Shown piece by piece: positions 62,401 through 64,000 of a DNA stretch of 64,000 bases. The stretch covers positions 63,441,899 through 63,505,898 of the forward strand of contig OZ034968.1 of assembly GCA_964030785.1 (NCBI GenBank), given 5' to 3'. Every line of letters begins with the position of its first letter. The first letter of the stretch is position 1. The notes under the pieces were generated by a model. The model ran no database searches and was not told where the DNA came from. It saw nothing but the letters and a program-made list of their open reading frames with translations. The DNA is from Siderastrea siderea. Lineage: Eukaryota > Cnidaria > Anthozoa > Scleractinia > Rhizangiidae. The position numbers and the translations under genes were made by a program.

Positions 62401-63811
62401 TTTTAATTCACTCTTAGTTCATATCAATCGCCAAGAACATTGTTGTATTTAGGAAGTTTTGATCAGTGATCTCAACAGCTGTAATCGGTATTGACTGCCA
62501 CCTTGAGTACCTGATCAAACCCTGAGGTCGAAAGAAAAGTTTTGTGAAGCTGTATAGAATTATCGTGTTTCCATAGCACTTACATATACAGTGTCAATAA
62601 TGCATGCGTAGATTTTGGATCTTTTCAGGGTTGGTTCACGTAAAAAGCTATGTCCTATCATTAAAATGATAGAACGATTACTGGGCTTTCAGTAGTGCCA
62701 GAACCATGTCACCTGGTAGTGCTAATTAAACCACCACGTCTTTAGCTTTAACATTCCACCACAGGTATCCAAAGCGATATTCGTAAAATTGCATAGAAGG
62801 GTCCAATGATCACATTTTAAGCATTTCTTACACAGAATACCATATATGTTAAGTTCTGATATATCAGTTTGTACTCTGAGACCAGTGTTAAACCAATTTA
62901 ATTTTCAGCCTCGTTTCCATGTTGGCAATTTAAAGGCATGCACAATTGTAAAGAAAGGTCACGTGATCACATTTCAAGCATTTTCTAACACAGAATACCA
63001 CACATGTAATTGATTTATCAGTTTCAAGTTTATTTTTGTACTCCAAGACCCGTTTTAAGACAATTTAATTTTCAGCCTCGTTTCCATGCTAGCAACTTTG
63101 TGGCATGCGCAGATCTCGAGACCAGAGCTTAACCCAGCTTGGATCCATATCAGAAATCATTTGTTACATGGTTAGTAGTAATCATGCAAAGTTTCATGCT
63201 TTTATCACAAAAGTGAACAATTAAGCTACTTTTTGGACGATAGCAGCTGTACTATATTGAAATTTTAAGCTAACAACTACCAGGAGACTTGTTCCATTAT
63301 TCGGTTTTAGCACACTCACATTGTGTGTACCATTTCATCAAAAGAAAGTCGTGACGTCGAATAAATTTTTGTCTTGAAAAAGCGTTACAAGGTGTTTCTG
63401 ATCAAAATTCCAAAGTAGAAATTCTTTTTGCGTCGTCGTAATAGACAAGAAAATCGTTGTAAATTGAGGCAATCCAATAGTCTTCTGTTTTGTCTTTTTT
63501 TTCATCTCTGTAACCCACGATATTATGTGGTATATGTCACTCACTCGCTCGCCCACTCACTCCAATTTTCTACAATTTTTTGTTAACTCTTGATTCTTCT
63601 TATGAATGATCAGTTCAGATTTGAAAACTTAATGGCGTCGATCGTTGATTTGTTATCAAAGGGTCAAGACGAGTTCATGGGTCGTTGTGTGGTCACTCCG
63701 CTTGTCAAGATGAATGGTCAAGAACCTCCTGCACCCAGGCTTTTATGGTATGACATCACACGTGTCGGAGAGGAGGCTGGGGAGATTCTTGCTGCCTTTG
63801 AGCTTTTTTTG
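18299..63811 (+). CDS. Type-I ferlin (dysferlin/myoferlin-like), 5' partial gene, 39 exon positions
   Basis: Ferlins are multi-C2-domain, tail-anchored proteins acting in Ca2+-triggered membrane fusion, repair and trafficking. Exons read here after the alternative first exons: 20381-20436, 20625-20716, 24521-24626, 25880-26061, 32537-32600, 32772-32903, 33544-33606, 34354-34404, 35202-35232, 35595-35659, 38107-38187, 40359-40409, 40724-40770, 41548-41630, 41844-41893, 42427-42480, 42840-42908, 43191-43234, 44024-44100, 45166-45266, 45790-45903, 46947-47046, 47862-48064, 48780-48886, 49190-49274, 49439-49549, 50077-50229, 50907-51056, 51724-51804, 53547-53626, 54508-54622, 56027-56129, 56932-57062, 57905-58087, 58338-58392, 58477-58553, 59128-59309, 63662-63811. 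All phases are consistent, giving 1,259 codons without a stop. Type-I ferlins are about 2,000 residues, so roughly 750 residues (last C2 domains and the transmembrane anchor) lie beyond the window. The DysF domain excludes the otoferlin class. I cannot say which vertebrate paralogue is closest; a pre-duplication homologue of DYSF/MYOF/FER1L5 is expected. Confidence 0.95.
19365..19461 (+). CDS. Ferlin alternative first exon 1b (start of C2A)
   Basis: An ATG at 19365 (context AAACATGT) opens 32 codons plus one base, beginning [20 protein letters not shown], then [12 protein letters not shown], and ends at CAAG|GTACTG. It has the same length (97 nt) and phase as exon 1a and differs at about eight residues, so the two look like a tandem exon duplication. 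Whether it is spliced to exon 2 from its own promoter is inferred from phase only. Confidence 0.88.
20139..20229 (+). CDS. Ferlin alternative first exon 1c (start of C2A)
   Basis: An ATG at 20139 in a good initiation context (TCCACCATGC) opens 30 codons plus one base: [20 protein letters not shown], then [10 protein letters not shown], with donor CAAG|GTTTGT. It is six bases shorter than 1a and 1b and more diverged (MLRV start), resembling the usual ferlin N-terminus. It is the first exon nearest exon 2, only 151 bp away. The phase-1 donor matches the other two. Confidence 0.88.
20381..26061 (+). CDS. Ferlin exons 2-5: body of C2A and acidic linker
   Basis: Exons 20381-20436, 20625-20716, 24521-24626 and 25880-26061. 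They encode the strands after loop 1 ([20 protein letters not shown]), the loop-3 region DWERIGRNR, then [12 protein letters not shown] and the last strand [12 protein letters not shown]. Dysferlin-type C2A has the same order and the same GRNR-LLG junction. After the domain, about 45 residues are Glu/Asp/Gly-rich and low complexity, as is common between ferlin C2A and C2B. In loop 3 the second acidic ligand is Glu rather than Asp. Intron 3 (20717-24520) and intron 5 (26062-32536) are large and packed with repeats. Confidence 0.93.
22616..24410. repeat. Pyrimidine-rich satellite in intron 3
   Basis: The + strand is almost pure C/T with short CCA or GTT interruptions over 22616-23185 and again 24056-24410. 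A higher-order period of 173 bp is visible: (C)ATCTCTTTG/ATGTCTTTCTG starts recur at 22691, 22864 and 23037. Open frames across it are low-complexity Ser/Leu/Pro/Phe. The array is split by the inverted-repeat element at 23190-24055. Confidence 0.88.
23190..24055. mobile_element. 866-bp foldback element splitting the pyrimidine satellite
   Basis: TACTACCATTTTCGTTCAAC at the left is matched by the reverse complement ending at 24055. The arms stay alignable for about 190 bp each (CCCTGAAGCGTGAC, GGTTATGTGTCACTTTA, ACCTTGTCGGTTATGTCG, TGTTTTGTTTACGTGCTCTG). Because satellite sequence lies on both sides, the insertion boundaries are clear, though no target duplication is seen. Confidence 0.85.
25004..25221. 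mobile_element. 218-bp dispersed MITE (TTTAAxCCTTTAA ends), copy 1
   Basis: Ends TTTAATCCTTTAA...GCCCTGA and TTAGGGCTTAAAGGGTTAAA are inverted. The interior (TTCTCCTTACTGTTCTC, AGAGAATTTGTCTAAATAT, CCTTGGTGATTGTTTCCTT, TCATCACTTGAATGTTTGAA, AATTTCATTTTCGTCAC) recurs at 42940-43135, so this is a family with at least two members in this gene. Confidence 0.75.
25511..25790. mobile_element. tRNA-derived SINE, copy 1 (intron 4)
   Basis: An A-box-like ATGATGCATAGGTTAGAGTA is followed about 50 bp later by a B-box-like GGTTTGATTCCCGG. The body (TTTTTCTCTGTTTCCCC, AAAAACCAACATTTCTAAAT) and a T-rich tail match the copy at 32984, indicating a SINE with a Pol III promoter head. Confidence 0.7.
26072..26991. 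mobile_element. Possible element with 11-bp inverted ends (intron 5)
   Basis: AGCGGAACTCC at the left and GGAGTTCCGCT at the right are exact complements, about 920 bp apart, starting 10 bp after the exon-5 splice donor. No target duplication or coding is visible, so this is tentative. Confidence 0.35.
27540..28192 (+). pseudogene. 5'-truncated LINE insertion with poly-A and 7-bp target duplication
   Basis: The frame from 27540 encodes [20 protein letters not shown] then [12 protein letters not shown], the zinc-binding C-terminus of a LINE reverse transcriptase. It ends in a T-rich 3' UTR and an A run (28184-28193). ATCCTAA occurs at 27533-27539 and directly after the A run at 28193-28199, a plausible target duplication. 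The insertion interrupts the left arm of the surrounding foldback element and is therefore younger than it. Confidence 0.75.
28238..28450. repeat. GGATCGGAGC-type short tandem repeat
   Basis: Tandem 10-bp GGATCGGAGC/GGATCGGAGT units followed by shorter GGATC variants. Frames are open on both strands only because the array has no stops; the products ([12 protein letters not shown]) are low complexity. Confidence 0.85.
30542..32378. mobile_element. 1.84-kb Mutator-like element with 9-bp target duplication (intron 5)
   Basis: CTTTATTGA is duplicated exactly (30533-30541 and 32379-32387). Ends are GGGTAGCGACGAAATGTGGGG and CCCCATGTTTTGTCGCTACC C; pairing continues through GTAGGCCATGGCC-type repeats to CCTATGGCCTACCGG and a TGTCAATTT region. 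The 9-bp duplication and long inverted ends fit the Mutator superfamily. No transposase reading frame was seen inside, so it looks non-autonomous. The GGCCAT repeats at both ends are sub-terminal arrays. Confidence 0.85.
32537..32600 (+). CDS. Ferlin exon 6: basic linker, GC donor
   Basis: This 64-nt exon completes an Arg codon left by exon 5, then encodes KRRRRRR followed by [14 protein letters not shown]. The LSNKPQDFQ segment directly precedes C2B, as in vertebrate dysferlin and myoferlin. The reading frame needs the exon to end at TTTTCAG with donor GCATGT. No GT nearby keeps frame with exon 7, so this is read as a GC-AG intron (32601-32771). Confidence 0.85.
32772..35659 (+). CDS. Ferlin exons 7-11: C2B domain
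   Basis: Exons 32772-32903, 33544-33606, 34354-34404, 35202-35232 and 35595-35659. The product begins [20 protein letters not shown], continues through NKPFYDETFFFNFQ and [20 protein letters not shown], and ends with [15 protein letters not shown]. The LRKW-LL-DPDD ending is the characteristic close of ferlin C2B. Loop 1 (SGSNIS) lacks the aspartates that coordinate Ca2+, so this C2 is predicted to be Ca2+-independent. Exon 10 is only 31 nt. Confidence 0.93.
32984..33290. mobile_element. tRNA-derived SINE, copy 2 (intron 7)
   Basis: A-box GATGGCATAATGGGGAGTGC and B-box TTGTTCAAATCCTGG lie at the usual spacing. The downstream body shares TTTTTCTCTGAG..., AAAAACCAACATTTCTAAAT and CAGTGGA with copy 1. 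The tail is (ATTC)/(ATTT)-rich. Inserted on the sense strand of the ferlin gene. Confidence 0.75.
34640..34775. repeat. Imperfect CATCAT/ACC microsatellite
   Basis: Degenerate CAT/CAC/ATC trinucleotide tract in intron 9 with no other structure. Confidence 0.8.
35660..40358. other. Introns 11 and 12: no bounded elements seen
   Basis: Apart from exon 12 (38107-38187), this 4.7-kb span is AT-rich single-copy-looking sequence. I could not identify inverted repeats, transposon ends or other exons in it. Confidence 0.45.
38107..38187 (+). CDS. Ferlin exon 12: acidic/Gly-Arg linker exon
   Basis: This is an isolated 81-nt phase-0/phase-0 exon between two introns of more than 2 kb. It encodes [20 protein letters not shown], then KMGGIPA, with acceptor TGTCAG| and donor GCA|GTAATT. 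It sits where the short linker between C2B and FerI occurs in vertebrate ferlins. Because it is frame-neutral, it could be a cassette exon. The low-complexity sequence gives no domain assignment. Confidence 0.75.
40359..41630 (+). CDS. Ferlin exons 13-15: FerI region and start of C2C
   Basis: Exons 40359-40409, 40724-40770 and 41548-41630. The sequence [17 protein letters not shown], a Ser/Asp-rich stretch, then [20 protein letters not shown] matches the FerI signature (LGPGDEAP ... NLL.P.GV.LR). It is followed by [10 protein letters not shown], the first strand of C2C. Phases run 0, 0, 2, 1. Intron 14 contains a degenerate AGTC-rich stretch at about 40,840-41,110. Confidence 0.93.
41844..44100 (+). 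CDS. Ferlin exons 16-20: C2C domain
   Basis: Exons 41844-41893, 42427-42480, 42840-42908, 43191-43234 and 44024-44100. Landmarks are [70 protein letters not shown] and LPISAISG. The family-typical FPSMCE, DWDRLT and loop-1 D...VDP residues are present. The Asp residues of loop 1 and of DWDRLTADD are retained, so this C2 could bind Ca2+. Intron 19 carries a Harbinger-like element and intron 20 a second inverted-repeat element. Confidence 0.93.
42940..43135. mobile_element. Dispersed MITE, copy 2 (intron 18)
   Basis: Collinear with 25004-25221 over most of its length, starting CCCTTTAAACCCTGA and ending TTTTCGTCACAGTCAGG; the right terminus is degraded. It begins about 30 bp after the exon 18 donor. 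Confidence 0.7.
43385..43814. mobile_element. Harbinger-like MITE with TAA target duplication (intron 19)
   Basis: Flanked by TAA on both sides (43382-43384, 43815-43817). The ends are GGGCGCGTTTTTTTATTC and the matching TAAAAAAACGCGCCC, with pairing through ACAATTCTGGAAT. TAA is the PIF/Harbinger target duplication. A frame starting at 43547 ([10 protein letters not shown]...) contains [20 protein letters not shown], which resembles the Myb/SANT-like DNA-binding protein encoded by Harbinger elements, then breaks off. It is probably an internally deleted derivative. Confidence 0.8.
44151..44670. mobile_element. 520-bp inverted-repeat element (intron 20)
   Basis: AAGCCCCATGCACACGAG at the left pairs with CTCGTGTGCGTGGGGCTT at the right (one mismatch). 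Inner AAATTTTCTTTGACAAAT and ATTTGTCAAAGAAAAT segments extend the arms. The target duplication is unclear. It begins about 50 bp after the exon 20 donor. Confidence 0.75.
45166..47046 (+). CDS. Ferlin exons 21-23: conserved block after C2C
   Basis: Exons 45166-45266, 45790-45903 and 46947-47046. They encode [18 protein letters not shown], then [18 protein letters not shown], an acidic spacer, and [19 protein letters not shown] ending FEVSIG. The GP(C/Y)(F/I)[15 protein letters not shown] and YLRRRK motifs are diagnostic of ferlins of this class. Structural studies treat part of this block as an extra C2-like module before FerA; that assignment is from family knowledge, not from anything measured here. 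Confidence 0.92.
47180..47475 (+). pseudogene. LINE 3' relic ending in ATT repeats (intron 23)
   Basis: Translation at about 47188-47265 gives [20 protein letters not shown] then ALRKRFF. This matches the WN.LP..(I/L)......F...L...L C-terminus typical of CR1/L2-type reverse transcriptases. A short 3' region (GACCCTCCTTGAATAAAGGC) leads into a TTA/ATT microsatellite (47410-47475), as these LINEs often end. Confidence 0.65.
47862..49549 (+). CDS. Ferlin exons 24-27: FerA helical domain
   Basis: Exons 47862-48064, 48780-48886, 49190-49274 and 49439-49549. The block starts NYGNKLDQ, passes through [17 protein letters not shown] and [14 protein letters not shown], and then becomes Leu/Glu/Lys-rich helix ([40 protein letters not shown]) ending LKDLSIE. 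FerA is a membrane-interacting four-helix bundle. The YYYLPWG motif is nearly invariant in type-I ferlins. Residue span is about 604-772. Confidence 0.92.
48110..48266 (-). mobile_element. Truncated copy of the TATAGAGCGG MITE, with 36-bp tandem duplication
   Basis: Reverse-oriented relative of the element at 55715: AAGTGGCG.GAG, GAGCGAAGTAAAGCAAAACC and the end CAATTG...CTGCTCTATA correspond. A segment of about 36 bp (CGCTTGGCGTTGGTTGACAA AGTGGCGAGAGCTTT) is repeated twice in tandem at 48116-48182. Confidence 0.65.
49855..49912. repeat. Short perfect hairpin in intron 27
   Basis: GTCATGTTGGTGTACCAT and ATGGTACACCAACATGAC are complementary with a loop of about 23 bp. Possibly a tiny MITE remnant; no target duplication seen. 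Confidence 0.7.
50077..51056 (+). CDS. Ferlin exons 28-29: FerB domain
   Basis: Exons 50077-50229 and 50907-51056, both phase 0 at each end. The sequence [20 protein letters not shown], then [27 protein letters not shown] and [16 protein letters not shown]...VYAET reproduces FerB landmarks: PQNS.PD(I/V)V(I/V)WM, CGK.CGK, and (K/V)(L/W)..GL. Residues about 773-873. Cysteines around CGQYCGK are conserved in the family. Confidence 0.93.
51131..51420 (+). mobile_element. SINE with conserved core (intron 29)
   Basis: A B-box-like GGTGGTTCAACGCCC is followed by a body containing GGGGTATAAAATGGGTACCG and CCTGTGATGGACTAGCATCC. The latter resembles a segment shared by SINEs and LINE tails of many aquatic animals. 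The right part (GAAACCATAAACTCCGGCC) is also typical of such SINEs. The family name is not assigned. Confidence 0.6.
51724..58392 (+). CDS. Ferlin exons 30-36: nested DysF domain
   Basis: Exons 51724-51804, 53547-53626, 54508-54622, 56027-56129, 56932-57062, 57905-58087 and 58338-58392. The order is YENQ...LGTW; outer N half ([27 protein letters not shown]); inner N half ([20 protein letters not shown]); inner C half ([12 protein letters not shown]); outer C half ([29 protein letters not shown]). One DysF repeat nested inside another is exactly the vertebrate arrangement. The Trp residues and RRRRW motifs that stack in the fold are all present. This domain places the gene in the type-I ferlins. 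Intron 32 ends in a transposon very close to the exon-33 acceptor. Confidence 0.95.
52606..53457. mobile_element. 852-bp hAT-like non-autonomous element (intron 30)
   Basis: Begins CAGGCCCGTAGCA and ends TGCTACGGGCCTG, perfect inverted ends of the CAGG...CCTG type. G-rich CCCCC/GGGGG tracts lie inside each end. No transposase frame; the expected 8-bp target duplication is not recognisable. A truncated relative is at 16741. Confidence 0.7.
55246..55646. mobile_element. 401-bp MITE flanked by TTAA (intron 32)
   Basis: TTAA at 55242-55245 and 55647-55650 flanks ends GACGATTTCCGCTTAACGTT and its near-complement AACGTTGAGCGGAATCCGTC. Pairing continues through CGAGCA...TGCAAAAAT. A TTAA duplication points to a piggyBac- or Kolobok-type source. 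Confidence 0.75.
55715..56012. mobile_element. 298-bp MITE ending 14 bp before exon 33
   Basis: TATAGAGCGGTTTTCAATTG plus AGTGTCG at the left is matched by CGACACTC plus ATTTGAAAAGCGCTATA at the right. The interior contains repeated GATTGGTT/ACCAATCAG motifs. A reverse, truncated relative lies at 48110. Only TGCGTTCCTTCTAG separates the element from exon 33, so the branch point of intron 32 probably lies inside the element. Confidence 0.8.
56276..56598. mobile_element. 323-bp MITE flanked by TA (intron 33)
   Basis: CACCTAATTGCAATAACGTT and its complement AACGTTATTGCAATTAAGTG are the ends, each bordered by TA. Arms continue through GTCATACAAAAA and CCAAATAGGAAT for about 75 bp. TA borders suggest a Tc1/mariner-type source. 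Confidence 0.75.
58477..63811 (+). CDS. Ferlin exons 37-39: C2D domain (right-edge partial)
   Basis: Exons 58477-58553, 59128-59309 and 63662-63811. The sequence [52 protein letters not shown] and [19 protein letters not shown] is a complete-looking C2 domain with acidic residues in loop 1 (SDADGFSDP) and loop 3 (FDKDPVGQDE), so it is predicted to bind Ca2+. It continues into LLWYDITR and [10 protein letters not shown], which leads towards C2E in this family. Exon 39 ends TTTTTG|GTATGA; the next exon is outside the window. Intron 38 is 4.35 kb and holds a nested palindrome. Confidence 0.93.
60684..61590. mobile_element. 907-bp TA-type element nested in the intron-38 palindrome
   Basis: The left end GTACCGTATTTTTCCGATTA and the right end (complement of GTACTGTATTTTCTCGATTA) are inverted, both leading into AACGCC. 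Sub-terminal GCGTTTATT/AATAAACGC repeats occur near both ends. TA lies just inside both GTAC borders, consistent with a Tc1/mariner/pogo-type target. No transposase seen. Confidence 0.75.
61479..61564. mobile_element. 86-bp Mutator-like MITE with perfect 9-bp target duplication
   Basis: GGCGTTTAA is duplicated at 61470-61478 and 61565-61573. Ends TAGCCTCCCACGCA and TGCGTGGGAGGCTA are exact complements, followed by TTTTTAGGGGAGTCGTATT and its complement around an 11-bp loop. It is inserted in the right end of the 907-bp element. Confidence 0.88.
62239..62330 (+). pseudogene. Cys-rich coding remnant in the palindrome loop
   Basis: The loop between the inner arms translates on + as [20 protein letters not shown] followed by CQKAKLTH. 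The CxxxxRCG...GC.GRC.C.KA spacing resembles the Cys-rich CXC-like tail of proteins encoded by animal transposable elements. It is open across the loop and flanked by inverted arms. Too short to identify the source protein. Confidence 0.4.
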
Positions 63812-64000
63812 GTATGAGAACCACAGTGTACTGTTTTAAACAACATAGCAAAGTTTAGTGTTTACTGCTGTATGTTCTTGTCGAATATAATCCTCAGTTT
63901 ACTTCAAATAATCAAGAAAATGTTGTCAGATTCCCAGTACAATTCCCTTCTGGCTGTCTACAGCCTAGCTTACTGCGAGTCCTCCTGTAGCTCTGACGTT

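Larger units (their letters stand above)
59402..63255. mobile_element. About 3.9-kb nested palindrome filling intron 38
   Basis: The outer left arm (59402-about 59750) is the inverted partner of 62900-63255: GTGAACAA, GATCCAAGCTGGGTTAAGCT, CTCGAGATCTGCGCATGC, CAACATGGAAACGAGGCTGA and AAACTTGAAACTGATATATC recur in reverse. The inner arms, about 61,698-62,238 and 62,331-62,885, pair almost throughout around a 92-bp loop. The arms are built partly from a repeating unit (GAAACGAG...CTGAAAATTAA, AAAATAAACTTGAAACTGAT). An insertion at about 59,751-61,690 interrupts the left arm. Confidence 0.85.

Noticed and set aside
1..64000. tRNA, rRNA or CRISPR features
   Set aside because: No canonical tRNA gene was seen (the tRNA-like A and B boxes belong to SINEs), no rRNA, and no spacer-repeat array. 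The regular repeats are satellites.

Overview
The window is eukaryotic and reads as animal nuclear DNA. It is AT-rich, with short exons (about 30-200 bp) bounded by GT...AG, long introns and many transposon relics. The protein is an animal ferlin. The repeats (Penelope-like fragments with a minimal hammerhead motif, tRNA-derived SINEs, many short inverted-repeat elements) fit a cnidarian such as an anthozoan or stony coral. That placement is inference; no taxon marker was tested.

Only one gene can be supported. From 18,299 to the right edge, the + strand carries the 5' two-thirds of a type-I ferlin (the dysferlin/myoferlin/Fer1L5 class, which has a DysF domain). I could place 39 exon positions, and the splice phases join into 1,259 codons with no stop. 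Domain order is C2A, C2B, FerI, C2C, a C2-like/FerA block, FerB, nested DysF, C2D. The remaining C2 domains and the C-terminal membrane anchor must lie beyond 64,000. Ferlins are large, tail-anchored, Ca2+-responsive proteins of membrane fusion and repair. The most notable genic feature is three tandem first exons (18,299, 19,365 and 20,139). Each has its own ATG, encodes the first strand and loop of C2A, and ends in the same phase-1 donor, so each can be spliced to the common exon 2. Intron 6 uses a GC-AG boundary.

Region 1-12.1 kb is repeat country. A block of about 2.17 kb occurs twice, 5,608 bp apart (1-2,175 and 5,609-7,783). A hammerhead ribozyme core lies at 3,312-3,341 and a LINE 3' relic at about 3.74-4.34 kb. 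A 4.5-kb unit with inverted ends (7,554-12,076) contains a 96-bp satellite. Region 12.9-14.35 kb is a 30-bp minisatellite. Region 14.6-17.5 kb holds two perfect-target-duplication MITEs, a truncated hAT-like end and a Penelope GIY-YIG fragment.

Most of the gene's length is intron, and many introns hold inserted elements: a pyrimidine satellite split by a foldback element (intron 3), nested foldback, LINE and Mutator-like elements (intron 5), Harbinger-like (intron 19), piggyBac/TTAA-type and another MITE that ends 14 bp before exon 33 (intron 32), and a multi-level nested palindrome of about 3.9 kb (intron 38). Introns 11 and 12 are long but featureless. All boundaries come from reading motifs and phases by eye; no alignment or transcript evidence was available.
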